Assembly (NCBI GenBank): GCA_014238425.1
Contig: JABABD010000015.1
Location: 1-64,000 of the forward strand
Length of the DNA stretch: 64,000 nt
Direction: 5' to 3'
DNA from: Flavobacteriaceae bacterium
Lineage (GTDB): Bacteria > Bacteroidota > Bacteroidia > Flavobacteriales > Flavobacteriaceae
Made by a program: the position numbers and the translations under genes. The notes beneath the pieces were generated by a model. The model was not told the DNA's origin, did not search any database, and saw nothing but the letters and a program-made list of their open reading frames with translations. Below are positions 54,410-63,176 of the stretch, piece after piece. The stretch's first letter is position 1. Each line of letters starts with the position of its first letter.

Positions 54410-55570
54410 ATGAAAATCACCCCTTCTAGAAATGTATATATAATAGCATTCTTATTGATCCTTTTATCATGCAAAAAAAATAAGGATACAGAAAGTTCTT
54501 TACCTATTTTAGAAACTAGCACATTAGATCTTAAATACGCCAAAGGATTCACTGTTAAAGAAGAAGGTAATATCAAAATTTTGAGCATCATAAATCCTTG
54601 GCCTGACGTTGATAAAACCTACAGATATGCATTAGTTGATAGAAAATTATCATCTAAGATAACCTTAATGCGCGATGAATATGACGGTATTATTATTACA
54701 CCTGTAAATTCTATAGTAGTAACTTCTACAACACATATCCCAGCTTTAGAACTACTTAATGTCGAAGATAAACTTATAGGGTTTCCTGGAACCGATTATA
54801 TTTCATCTAAAAACACACGAACAAGAATAGACAATAATGAAATAAGGGAACTAGGAAAGAACGAAGGTATTAATACCGAAGTCCTTTTGAGTATCCAACC
54901 AGACGTAGTCATTGGGTTTGGAGTAGATGGAACCAACAAAACTTTTAATACCATTGAGAAGGCCAATATTCCAGTAGTTTATAATGGCGATTGGACAGAA
55001 GGTTCTCCTCTTGCAAAAGCGGAATGGATAAAGTTCTTTGGCGCCTTGTTCAATAAGAGCGATTTAGCAAATTCCGTTTTTAATACTATTGAAAAAGACT
55101 ATAACGTAGCAAAGCAAATAGCAGCTCAAGTTTCTAAAAAACCAACTATTTTAAGTGGCGCCATGTACAAGGATGTATGGCACTTACCAAATGGAAAAAG
55201 CGCTGAAGCACAATTACTAAATGATGCTAATACTAATTATCTTTGGCGAGATACTGAAGGTGTAGGGAGTTTGGCTTTAAACTTTGAGAATGTATTGGAA
55301 AAAGCACAAAGTGCCGACTTGTGGCTGAGTCCTTCATATTATACATCGTTGGATGCATTAGAAAAAGCCAATCCACATTATACAAAATTCGAAGCCTTTA
55401 AGAATAAGAAAATCTATTCGTTTAGTATGACAACTGGTATAACTGGTGGTGTTTTATATTACGAATTAGGAATGGCAAGACCAGATTTAGTGCTCAAAGA
55501 TATCATAAAGATTTGTCATCCGGAACTATTGAAAGACTATACAACATATTTCTTTAAACCACTTCCGTAG
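54410..55570 (+). CDS. btuF: Cobalamin ABC transporter substrate-binding lipoprotein
   Basis: The 386-aa lipoprotein (lipobox LLSC, Cys21) has a BtuF/FepB-type periplasmic-binding fold: an N-terminal lobe (VVTSTTHIPALELLNVEDKLIGFPG), the long connecting helix near NKTFNTIEKANIPVVY, and a C-terminal lobe. It binds cobalamin, or possibly a siderophore, in the periplasm. Cobalamin is preferred because the riboswitch-controlled btuB is divergent from it; a haem or iron role cannot be ruled out. First gene of btuFCD. Confidence 0.85.
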   Translation: MKITPSRNVYIIAFLLILLSCKKNKDTESSLPILETSTLDLKYAKGFTVKEEGNIKILSIINPWPDVDKTYRYALVDRKLSSKITLMRDEYDGIIITPVNSIVVTSTTHIPALELLNVEDKLIGFPGTDYISSKNTRTRIDNNEIRELGKNEGINTEVLLSIQPDVVIGFGVDGTNKTFNTIEKANIPVVYNGDWTEGSPLAKAEWIKFFGALFNKSDLANSVFNTIEKDYNVAKQIAAQVSKKPTILSGAMYKDVWHLPNGKSAEAQLLNDANTNYLWRDTEGVGSLALNFENVLEKAQSADLWLSPSYYTSLDALEKANPHYTKFEAFKNKKIYSFSMTTGITGGVLYYELGMARPDLVLKDIIKICHPELLKDYTTYFFKPLP

Positions 55571-56602
55571 TTGCTAGAAGCCAAAACATATAGGAAACAG
55601 TTTGCAATTCTAACACTCGTGTTATGTATTTGTTTTTTTGTAAATATTGGTTTGGGTTCTGTGTCTATTCCTTTAAAATCGATTTTCTCTAGTCTTTTTG
55701 GTGGTACATTAGACAACGAATCATGGCAATATATCGTACGGAATTATCGATTACCTAAAGCACTAGTAGCCATAATCGTTGGTTCAGGCCTTGGTATATC
55801 AGGGCTTCTTATGCAAACCTTGTTCAGGAATCCACTTGCTGGTCCGTTTGTTCTTGGTATTAGTTCAGGAGCTAGTTTAGGCGTAGCGCTGGTGATTATG
55901 GGGGCATCAATTTTTGGAGGTTTTCTTTCTACTATGCTATTATCTCAATGGAGTTTGGTCATAGCAGCGAGTCTTGGAAGTTTTCTGGTATTACTAGCTG
56001 TAGTTACAGTTTCTATTCGTGTTAGAGATACTATGGCCATTCTTATCATAGGGTTAATGTTCGGAAGTATTACAGCTGCCATTGTAAGTGTACTCTCTTA
56101 CTTTAGTAGTGCAGAACAATTACAACAATACATCTTTTGGGGTTTTGGAAGCTTAGGCAATCTTAGTTGGAATGAACTTAGTGTTCTATTTATAATCTAC
56201 CTCATCGGAATAGGTTTAAGTATGTACTCCATCAAAAGATTAAATACCCTCTTATTAGGTGAGAATTACGCAAAAAGCTTAGGGATGAACATACAAAACA
56301 GCAGGCTAATCATCATTATAGCCACGAGTTTGCTAGCTGGTACAATAACGGCCTTTGCGGGTCCTATCGCCTTTATAGGCTTGGCAATTCCACATCTAAC
56401 GCGACAAGTATTCAAGACTTCTAACCACAAGATATTATTGCCAGCAGTATTCCTATATGGCGCCATTGTTATGCTAATTTGCGACAGTATCGCTCAACTA
56501 CCTATGAGTGATTATACGCTACCAATAAATGCTATAACCTCATTGATAGGAGCGCCAGTTGTTATTTGGTTATTAGTAAGACAACGAAAAATGATGTTTT
56601 AA
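55571..56602 (+). CDS. btuC: Cobalamin ABC transporter permease (FecCD/BtuC family)
   Basis: The 343-aa inner-membrane permease has about ten helices and the FecCD signatures RLPKALVAIIVGSGLGISGLLMQTLFRNPLAGPFVLGISSGAS and GPIAFIGLAIPHLTRQ. It starts with TTG at 55571, the base right after the btuF stop, so the two genes are coupled. Its stop overlaps the btuD start (TAATG). Confidence 0.9.
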   Translation: MLEAKTYRKQFAILTLVLCICFFVNIGLGSVSIPLKSIFSSLFGGTLDNESWQYIVRNYRLPKALVAIIVGSGLGISGLLMQTLFRNPLAGPFVLGISSGASLGVALVIMGASIFGGFLSTMLLSQWSLVIAASLGSFLVLLAVVTVSIRVRDTMAILIIGLMFGSITAAIVSVLSYFSSAEQLQQYIFWGFGSLGNLSWNELSVLFIIYLIGIGLSMYSIKRLNTLLLGENYAKSLGMNIQNSRLIIIIATSLLAGTITAFAGPIAFIGLAIPHLTRQVFKTSNHKILLPAVFLYGAIVMLICDSIAQLPMSDYTLPINAITSLIGAPVVIWLLVRQRKMMF

Positions 56603-57396
56603 TGACAGAACAAAAAAAACATATCGTCCTTAAAACAAACAACCTTTCTATAGGCTATAGATTCAAGAAAGAAGAAACCATAGTCGCAACTAATATAAAT
56701 ATAGAATTGAAACAAGGTGAGTTAGTTGGATTAGTTGGGGCTAATGGCATTGGTAAATCCACATTACTTAGAACACTTACAAGAGTACAACCACCACTTT
56801 CAGGCACTGTCAGTATTGATTCGAAGCTTATTGATGATTATTCAAGTTTAGATTTAGCCAAATCTCTAAGTTTGGTATTAACAGAGCATAGCTTTTCTAA
56901 GAACCTTACAGTTTTCGAATTAATCGCTTTAGGAAGACAGCCTTATACCAACTGGATAGGAAATCTTTCTAATAATGACAAAAGCATTGTTAACCAGGTG
57001 ATGCAACAAACCTCTATTGAAACATTACAGCACAAAAAATGTTATGAATTAAGTGATGGACAATTACAAAAGGTAATGATTGCAAGAGCATTGGCTCAAG
57101 ACACGGCACTCATTATTCTCGATGAGCCAACAACTCATTTAGATATGTATCATAAAGCATACATATTAAATCTATTGAAAACACTAGCTAATGACACCAA
57201 AAAAACGATTTTGTTTTCTTCTCACGAAATAGACTTAGCCATTCAATTATGCGATAAACTTATTGTTATGACCGATTCTCAAGTGATTTCAGGTACACCA
57301 GAAGCACTTATTAGTAACGGAAGTTTCAACACTCTTTTTCCCGAAGATTTGATAGTATTTGATTCTAATTCTGGTTCTTTTAAGGTTAAAAAATGA
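56602..57396 (+). CDS. btuD: Cobalamin ABC transporter ATP-binding protein
   Basis: The 264-aa ATPase has Walker A (GANGIGKSTLLRTL), Q-loop, signature LSDGQLQKVMIARAL, Walker B (LIILDEPTTHLD) and H-loop (SSHEIDLA). It is of the FecE/BtuD type paired with FecCD permeases. I chose the ATG at 56602 within TAATG, since the longer frame lies inside btuC. It completes btuFCD. Confidence 0.92.
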   Translation: MTEQKKHIVLKTNNLSIGYRFKKEETIVATNINIELKQGELVGLVGANGIGKSTLLRTLTRVQPPLSGTVSIDSKLIDDYSSLDLAKSLSLVLTEHSFSKNLTVFELIALGRQPYTNWIGNLSNNDKSIVNQVMQQTSIETLQHKKCYELSDGQLQKVMIARALAQDTALIILDEPTTHLDMYHKAYILNLLKTLANDTKKTILFSSHEIDLAIQLCDKLIVMTDSQVISGTPEALISNGSFNTLFPEDLIVFDSNSGSFKVKK

Positions 57397-57398
57397 CG

Positions 57399-57406
57399 TA
57401 TCTTTG
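57399..57406 (+). promoter_or_regulatory. -7 promoter element of rmuC
   Basis: TATCTTTG matches TAnnTTTG three bases after the btuD stop, predicting a leader of about 14 nt. It suggests that rmuC has its own promoter rather than depending on btuFCD. Confidence 0.45.
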
Positions 57407-57423
57407 ATAAATTTCACTTCTAA

Positions 57424-58749
57424 ATGAACGATAATCTTATTCTCATATTTTCCATTATTTTTTCAGGAGTTCTTGGTGCTTTTCTAGGAGTTATTTTTAT
57501 GAAACTAAAAGCCAAAAGTGAAAAAAGTACGTTGGAAGAACGCCAGAATCAGATGGGATTGACCATTGATGATTTAAAAACTTCCATTTCAAATCTAGAA
57601 TTGGAACGCGACAAGTTTCGTGATGAGCGCGAAGGTTTAAATATTGAATTGACACAACGTAATACAGAGTTCGAAAATCTTGAGCAACAAAACTTAAAGA
57701 GGGATCAGGAGTTAGAAGAACGTCAAGAAGAATTAAGGAATGAATTCAAGTTACTAGCGAATACCATTCTTGAGGAGAAATCCAATAAATTTACAGAGCA
57801 GAATAAAGAGAACATCAAGAATATATTAAATCCTTTGGAGGAGAAAATAAAAACATTTGAAAAGAAAGTTGAGGATACACAAAAGGAAAGTATTAGTATG
57901 CACTCTGCTCTTAAAGAGCAATTACTAGGCCTAAAAGATCTTAATCTTCAAATGACAAAAGAGGCTACCAACCTTACCAAAGCATTAAAAGGTGATAGTA
58001 AAATGCAAGGAAATTGGGGTGAGCTCGTTTTGGAACGTGTGTTAGAAAAATCTGGGTTAGAAAAAGACCGAGAATATTTTGTGCAACAGAGTTTTACGTT
58101 GGATGATGGCTCTAGAGTCATGCCAGATGTAGTGTTGCATTTACCAGATAATAAAAAAATGATCATAGATTCCAAAGCATCATTGACAGCTTATGAACGT
58201 CTTGTTAATGCTGATAAAGAAGATGAAGGAACTCATTTAAAAGCACATGTTAATTCAATAAAAAAACATGTCGACGATTTATCCGAAAAGAACTATCAAG
58301 ACCTCTACGATATTGAGTCTCCCGATTTTGTATTAATGTTTGTCCCAATAGAACCAGCATTTGCCGTTGCAGTAAATGAAGACAATACATTATACAATAG
58401 AGCATTTGAAAAAAATATTGTTATTGTAACGCCATCAACGTTGTTAGCCACATTACGCACAATTGACACTATGTGGAATAATGAAAAACAACAACGTAAT
58501 GCCATTGAAATAGCAAGACAAGCAGGTGCTTTGTACGACAAATTTGAAGGGTTAGTTAAGGATCTTACAGGTGTAGGCAAAAAAATAGATGCTGCAAAAA
58601 CAGATTATTCTTCGGCTATGAATAAGTTGGTAGAAGGCAAAGGAAACCTCATCACCAGTGTACAGAAACTGAAGAAAATGGGCGCAAAAGCAAAGAAAGA
58701 GCTTCCAGAAGCAATTATAAAACGTGCTGAAGAAGAAAGTGATGAATAA
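57424..58749 (+). CDS. rmuC: DNA recombination protein RmuC
   Basis: The 441-aa protein has an N-terminal membrane helix (about 5-25), a coiled-coil (about 35-190) and the RmuC nuclease-like domain (about 200-390), with GNWGELVLERVLEKSGL, RVMPDVVLHLPDNKKMIIDSKASLTAYERLV and FVLMFVPIEPAFAVAV. In E. coli RmuC limits rearrangements at inverted repeats. It overlaps the thioesterase start by 8 bp. Confidence 0.95.
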   Translation: MNDNLILIFSIIFSGVLGAFLGVIFMKLKAKSEKSTLEERQNQMGLTIDDLKTSISNLELERDKFRDEREGLNIELTQRNTEFENLEQQNLKRDQELEERQEELRNEFKLLANTILEEKSNKFTEQNKENIKNILNPLEEKIKTFEKKVEDTQKESISMHSALKEQLLGLKDLNLQMTKEATNLTKALKGDSKMQGNWGELVLERVLEKSGLEKDREYFVQQSFTLDDGSRVMPDVVLHLPDNKKMIIDSKASLTAYERLVNADKEDEGTHLKAHVNSIKKHVDDLSEKNYQDLYDIESPDFVLMFVPIEPAFAVAVNEDNTLYNRAFEKNIVIVTPSTLLATLRTIDTMWNNEKQQRNAIEIARQAGALYDKFEGLVKDLTGVGKKIDAAKTDYSSAMNKLVEGKGNLITSVQKLKKMGAKAKKELPEAIIKRAEEESDE

Positions 58750-59293
58750 AGAAGTGACATACAAATCGGTTGAATCTACACGTATCACTATCTCTGAACT
58801 GATGTTGCCATCACACTCCAATTTTAGCGGAAAGATTCATGGCGGCTATATTCTAAGCCTTATGGATCAAATTGCCTTTGCCTGTGCTTCTCGACATTCT
58901 GGAACCTATTGTGTCACTGCGTCAGTTGATACAGTAGATTTCTTGAATTCTATAGAGGTTGGAGAATTAGTGAGTATGAAAGCTTCTATAAATTATGTTG
59001 GTAAAACCTCTATGGTTGTTGGTATTCGAGTAGAAGCAGAACATATTCAAACGGGTAAGAAAAAACATTGTAATTCTTCCTATTTTACAATGGTTGCCAA
59101 AAATAATAAGGGAAACAATGTTGAAGTTCCAGGCTTAATTTGTGATGATAAAATAGAGGTCAAACGATTTTTAAAAGCACTTAAGCGTATTGAAACAAAA
59201 ATAGAGCGCCAAAAAGAATTTGATCGTAAAGATTTCTCTCACATCAATTATCTCGAAGATCTAAAAGATTATCGGGTCAGGATAGATATCTAG
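58742..59293 (+). CDS. Acyl-CoA thioesterase (hotdog fold)
   Basis: The 183-aa protein has a single hotdog domain (about 15-135): SHSNFSGKIHGGYILSLMDQIAFACASRHSG, with the active-site Asp in LMDQ, and VDTVDFLNSIEVGELVSMKASINYVGKTSMVVGI. It hydrolyses acyl-CoA, probably medium to long chain, like YciA/BACH enzymes. The ATG overlaps the rmuC stop (ATGAATAA), so the two are coupled; I chose it over an upstream start 18 bp earlier. Confidence 0.9.
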   Translation: MNKEVTYKSVESTRITISELMLPSHSNFSGKIHGGYILSLMDQIAFACASRHSGTYCVTASVDTVDFLNSIEVGELVSMKASINYVGKTSMVVGIRVEAEHIQTGKKKHCNSSYFTMVAKNNKGNNVEVPGLICDDKIEVKRFLKALKRIETKIERQKEFDRKDFSHINYLEDLKDYRVRIDI

Positions 59294-60144
59294 AAATTCC
59301 TGCTCAAATTAAAACCAAAATAAAAATTACCATCAGTCCAATCTCCACTACCCTGTCCAAGGAATCCATTAGTATTCATAGGTTGTGCATTTGTGAAATG
59401 CATTTGAAAAACATGCCCTCCAGTTTCTAGATCTATTCCAATAGACAGCGGATTGGTAAAAGGTGAATTATCTGCTCTATTAAGATGTAATCCATAATCC
59501 ATGTTCAGGGACCATCTAGGTCCTAACTTGTAACGTCCTCCTAATCCTAAAGCAAATTGAGAATTATCTTGTGCATCAATGGCTACATAGTTATCATGAA
59601 AGAATGTAGGCGCAATTTCTAGTGACAAATTCTTGTCTACTTTTCTAGAAATCAACAATTGTGTATTATAGCCAAGTCTGTTATTAAATTCTAACAACGG
59701 AAGATTATCTTTATCTAATCCTGTATTAATATTGACTTCGTTAAAACCAACTACTGTAAATGGAAACCCATTGGATTCTTGACGCAGCAATCGATACTTA
59801 ATAGCGAAGTTATATATTTTCTGAAACGAGCTTCTCGAAACGCTTATGTTAATGCCATCAGTCAAGCCGTAAACAAAATTCAAACGTGTGACAGCTTCAT
59901 CTAACCCAAAAAAGTTATCCAGTCCTCGCTCTAAACTACCAAAACGGTGTGCTACTACAAAGGTTAATTCCTTTTTAGCAACCAATTTTGTAGATTCAAA
60001 ATTGACAATTTTCAAACCTTTAAATGCCGCTATAGCATATCCAACATCAGTTGCATCTGTATCTATTTCAGATAAGAGATCGTCTTGCGCATTTACAAAA
60101 AATGACGCGAAAAGAAGTAAAAGAAATGTTTTTATAGCTCTCAT
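59290..60144 (-). CDS. DUF5777 family beta-barrel protein
   Basis: The 284-aa protein has a signal peptide (to about residue 19, FVNAQ) and an outer-membrane beta-barrel with alternating hydrophobic strands, ending in a canonical Phe (FNLSRNF). The start (VGYAIAAFKGLKIVNFESTKLVAKKELTFVVAHRFG) matches the DUF5777 family. It is probably an outer-membrane pore or protein partner. It shares a stop region with the thioesterase (4-bp overlap of convergent ends) and heads the DUF5777/YceI cluster. Confidence 0.88.
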   Translation of the reverse strand: MRAIKTFLLLLFASFFVNAQDDLLSEIDTDATDVGYAIAAFKGLKIVNFESTKLVAKKELTFVVAHRFGSLERGLDNFFGLDEAVTRLNFVYGLTDGINISVSRSSFQKIYNFAIKYRLLRQESNGFPFTVVGFNEVNINTGLDKDNLPLLEFNNRLGYNTQLLISRKVDKNLSLEIAPTFFHDNYVAIDAQDNSQFALGLGGRYKLGPRWSLNMDYGLHLNRADNSPFTNPLSIGIDLETGGHVFQMHFTNAQPMNTNGFLGQGSGDWTDGNFYFGFNLSRNF

Positions 60145-60160
60145 ATTTACATTAAAGTAT

Positions 60161-60187
60161 TAAAAAAAGCCTTCGACAACGAAGGCT
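60161..60187 (-). terminator. Terminator of the small T9SS gene
   Basis: AGCCTTCG (60168-60175) pairs with CGAAGGCT (60180-60187) around ACAA; in minus-strand sense it is followed by seven T. It lies 20 bp past the T9SS gene stop and before the DUF5777 gene. Confidence 0.85.
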
Positions 60188-60207
60188 CCATATATATGGT
60201 TATAGCA

Positions 60208-60549
60208 TTATTGTTTGACAAACCGCTTGGTCTCTGATGTGTCTCCTGATATTATTCTTACGATATAGATACCATTATTCCAGTTAGAAACATTCACATT
60301 TGAATTAATATCAGAAATTTGTTTGTTTACAATTCGTTTTCCTAATACATCAAATACCTGTAATCTTGCGCTTCTTATTTTAGGGTTTAATTCGATATTC
60401 AAGCGTTCTTTGGCAGGATTAGGCGAAATGGTAAACGCAATCTTATCCTCAAGCCTATCAATCGTATTTGACGATGATGGTTCTTGAGCGAACGCAACTG
60501 TAATCTCCATGAAGAAGAATACAATACACAAATAAGTAATTTTTTTCAT
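60208..60549 (-). CDS. Small T9SS type A sorting domain protein
   Basis: The 113-aa protein has a signal peptide (to about residue 22, VAFAQ), a short linker, and a type A T9SS sorting domain (about 35-113, FTISPNPAKERLNIELNPK through TKRFVKQ). Only about 12 residues separate the signal from the sorting domain, so there is hardly any passenger. It may be a remnant or a carrier for the sorting machinery. ATG 60549 is chosen, 4 codons inside the longer frame, at the KK signal. Confidence 0.85.
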   Translation of the reverse strand: MKKITYLCIVFFFMEITVAFAQEPSSSNTIDRLEDKIAFTISPNPAKERLNIELNPKIRSARLQVFDVLGKRIVNKQISDINSNVNVSNWNNGIYIVRIISGDTSETKRFVKQ

Positions 60550-60656
60550 AGGGCAAATCATTTATTACATGAGTCATTGCTATTTGCTGTAACAACAAAA
60601 TCATTCATTAATGTATTATAAATATAAGAAAAATGTTGCTAACCAAATGCATCTAA

Positions 60657-61040
60657 CTACTTGATTATTGAACACTCGTTTAATTTAACCTGCTCCAACA
60701 AATCGTCAAAACCAATACATCTTCCTTTAATGTTTAGGTTTTCACCTATTTTTAGGTTTTCGCCAAGAGGTTCACTAAATTGACAAAACACAGCATCATC
60801 TAGTGTTAAATCAGAAGCATTTAATTCTGTAATAACACCGTTTACTTGAATCGTTTTATCATTATATACCTTCTCGCTTTTTGACAATTCTAACTCAAAT
60901 TTGCTCACAATATCCTGTGAAGACATTTCAAAGTCGGGCTTCTCAGCGCTAATATCTCTATGATCTTGATACAAATAATTATACCCGAATATGCCTAACA
61001 CTAATATTAAAAGCAAAATAAAAATACCCTTCTTATGCAT
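60657..61040 (-). CDS. Membrane-anchored OB-fold (tRNA_anti-like) protein
   Basis: The 127-aa protein has an N-terminal membrane helix (about 4-22) and a periplasmic OB-fold of the tRNA_anti-like group: YNDKTIQVNGVITELNASDLTLDDAVFCQF and GENLNIKGRCIGFDDLLEQVKLNECSI. Such periplasmic OB-folds recur in Bacteroidota beside cytochromes and YceI proteins; function unknown. It diverges from the haem lipoprotein gene. Confidence 0.85.
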   Translation of the reverse strand: MHKKGIFILLLILVLGIFGYNYLYQDHRDISAEKPDFEMSSQDIVSKFELELSKSEKVYNDKTIQVNGVITELNASDLTLDDAVFCQFSEPLGENLKIGENLNIKGRCIGFDDLLEQVKLNECSIIK

Positions 61041-61118
61041 TAAATAGTTCTTTAAACGTTAATGTATTAGTAATCTCCATAAAATTAGATAAATTTATAC
61101 AAAGTTAATTACAGGATT

Positions 61119-61487
61119 ATGAAAAAAAATGCAATCTACTTAATGGCACCATTATTGTTTTTAGTTTTTAACGCTTGTTCAAATGACAGCGAAGATGATT
61201 TAACAGATCAAATGCAAAACCAAGACCCTATAACATATTCCGATGATGTAAAAACCATTATCGATAATAACTGTCTTAATTGTCATCAAAGCCCTCCAGT
61301 AAATGGGGCTAACACATCACTTTTAATATATGAAAACGTAAGGAGTGGTGTTGAGAACAACAATTTAATAAATAGGATATCTGCACAGGCTGGTCAGTCT
61401 GGGGCTATGCCATTGGGTGGGCCAAGACTTCCTCAATCATCGATTGACATCATAGTTCAATGGCAAACTGATGGTTACATAGAATAA
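61119..61487 (+). CDS. c-type haem lipoprotein
   Basis: The 122-aa lipoprotein (lipobox FNAC, Cys20) has one haem c motif CLNCH and a downstream MPLGGPRLPQSSIDIIVQWQTDGY with Met as likely axial ligand, the usual pattern of small Bacteroidota cytochromes with DDVKTIIDNNCLNCHQSP. It probably moves electrons in the periplasm. It lies 13 bp upstream of the YceI gene, so the two are cotranscribed. Confidence 0.9.
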   Translation: MKKNAIYLMAPLLFLVFNACSNDSEDDLTDQMQNQDPITYSDDVKTIIDNNCLNCHQSPPVNGANTSLLIYENVRSGVENNNLINRISAQAGQSGAMPLGGPRLPQSSIDIIVQWQTDGYIE

Positions 61488-61500
61488 TAATACACAAATC

Positions 61501-62031
61501 ATGAAAAAAAACGTACTATATCTTCTTTTGCTTATTTCGGTAGCGACTATGGCTCAGAATAAATATCTGACCAAATCTGGGTCCTTGATTTTTGAGGCCT
61601 CTGTACCCTCTTTCGAAGAAGTAAAGGCCACCAACAAGTCTGTCACTGCAATACTTAATACGGAAAATGGCGAATTTGCATCTTTAGCTTTAGTTAAAGG
61701 CTTTAGGTTTAAAAATGCGCTAATGGAAGAGCATTCTAATGAAAACTACGCAGAATCTGATGATTTTCCAAAAGCTATATTTAAGGGAAAGATCAAAGAT
61801 TATTCGAAGGAAGGTAAAACAACAATTGATGGTGAATTGACCTTTCATGGTAAAACCAAATCGTACAAGGATATCAATATCGTTACTAAGACGGATGGCG
61901 ATAATATTATTGTTACTGGGGGTTTTATGGCCAATGTATCCGATTTTGATATCAAGATTCCAAAAGTGGTGAGTAATAAGCTTTCAGAAAAAGTCAAGAT
62001 TGACTTTGAATTCAGTTTAAAGAAAAAGTAA
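61501..62031 (+). CDS. YceI family lipid-binding protein
   Basis: The 176-aa secreted protein has a signal peptide (to about residue 18, TMAQ) and the YceI lipocalin-like beta-barrel: KSGSLIFEASVPSFEEVKATNKSVTAIL, GFRFKNALMEEHSNENYAESDDFPKAIFKG and GELTFHGKTKSYKDINIV. YceI proteins bind polyisoprenoids such as quinones. It is next to the haem lipoprotein, so a link to quinone or electron transfer is plausible but inferred. Confidence 0.92.
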   Translation: MKKNVLYLLLLISVATMAQNKYLTKSGSLIFEASVPSFEEVKATNKSVTAILNTENGEFASLALVKGFRFKNALMEEHSNENYAESDDFPKAIFKGKIKDYSKEGKTTIDGELTFHGKTKSYKDINIVTKTDGDNIIVTGGFMANVSDFDIKIPKVVSNKLSEKVKIDFEFSLKKK

Positions 62032-62246
62032 TCCAATTTTTCAAAATCAATTAAAATTCTTCATTTTTTTCTTACATATCTAAAAATTAACAAAGTATAA
62101 TCTTAACTTTAGCATAAAAAAATGTACGGTTCTATTCCGTTTAGCGACTATAGTTAAAATTTTACTGAAGGTCATGATTAATAGCAAAAAATCAATTACC
62201 ATTTCCTTATAGTTTTAATTTTTTGTCTAAACATGACTATTACGCC

Positions 62247-63176
62247 ATGAGTACGAAAAATATGAAAGAATTAGAAGTCTTAAAAACCATACTTTATTTT
62301 TCAATTTTCAAACACCCAATAAATGAAACAGAGGTGTTTGAATTTGCCAATATATCAAATCAATTGGACGTAAATAAGCAGATAAAGTTTCTAGTTCAAA
62401 AAGGCGTCATTTTTAAATTAGGTGACTACTACTCTTCTATAAACGACCATTCTCTTGTAAAAAGACGTCTAGAAGGTAATCAAATGGCCGAAAACATCAT
62501 GCCAAAAGCTTTTAATGTTGGAAGGTTAATTGCAAAGTTTCCCTATGTAGAAAGCGTTAATTTATCTGGAGCATTATCAAAAGGGTATTATGATAATGAA
62601 GGAGATATAGATTTCTTTATTATTACTAAATCTAGTAGGTTATGGATTGCAAGAACACTACTCATTCTATATAAAAAAATATTCTTATTAAATTCTAAAA
62701 AATATTTCTGTGTAAATTATTTTATCGCTAATGATCAACTAGAAATTAACGAGCGTAATCGGTTTACTGCTACGGAGATGATAACGCTCATACCTGTATC
62801 TGGAAAACATATGTTCTTTGATTTCATGAATAGTAATACATGGATCAAAAATTACTTTCCAAATTCAAACTTATTAAACGTTAACGTTATTGAAGATGTT
62901 AAAAAATCTTCATTTACAGAATTACTAGAGTATTTTTTGAGCGGTTCTATTGGAAATTTTTTCGAAAAAGCTTTCAGAAAGATTACTTTAAAAAAATGGG
63001 AATCTAAATTTAAACACCTCGAGAAAGAAGATTTCAAGATTGCTATGAAATCAACAAAAAGTGTTTCGAAGCATCACCCTCAGAATTTCCAAAAGAAAGT
63101 CATTCATCAATTAAATAAGGACTATCAAAAGATAAAACAAGAACATAACCTAGAAGTACCTCTCGAGCATGCTTGA
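62247..63176 (+). CDS. Nucleotidyltransferase-like protein
   Basis: The 309-aa protein has an N-terminal winged-helix-like region (about 5-70, LEVLKTILYFSIFKHPINETEVFEF) and a nucleotidyltransferase core: VNLSGALSKGYYDNEGDIDFFIITKSS, with the Ser-Gly and the DID pair that bind metal and NTP. It then has a helical C-terminal half. Substrate unknown. ATG 62247 is preferred to an upstream TTG; ATG 62262 is also possible. Its stop overlaps the radical SAM start by 8 bp. The 192-bp interval before it holds no recognisable gene. Confidence 0.7.
   Translation: MSTKNMKELEVLKTILYFSIFKHPINETEVFEFANISNQLDVNKQIKFLVQKGVIFKLGDYYSSINDHSLVKRRLEGNQMAENIMPKAFNVGRLIAKFPYVESVNLSGALSKGYYDNEGDIDFFIITKSSRLWIARTLLILYKKIFLLNSKKYFCVNYFIANDQLEINERNRFTATEMITLIPVSGKHMFFDFMNSNTWIKNYFPNSNLLNVNVIEDVKKSSFTELLEYFLSGSIGNFFEKAFRKITLKKWESKFKHLEKEDFKIAMKSTKSVSKHHPQNFQKKVIHQLNKDYQKIKQEHNLEVPLEHA

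Noticed and set aside
62122..62157. Eleven-codon frame in the gap before the nucleotidyltransferase
   Set aside because: It is too short to judge, is not followed by an attenuator hairpin, and its codons show no pattern typical of a leader peptide.
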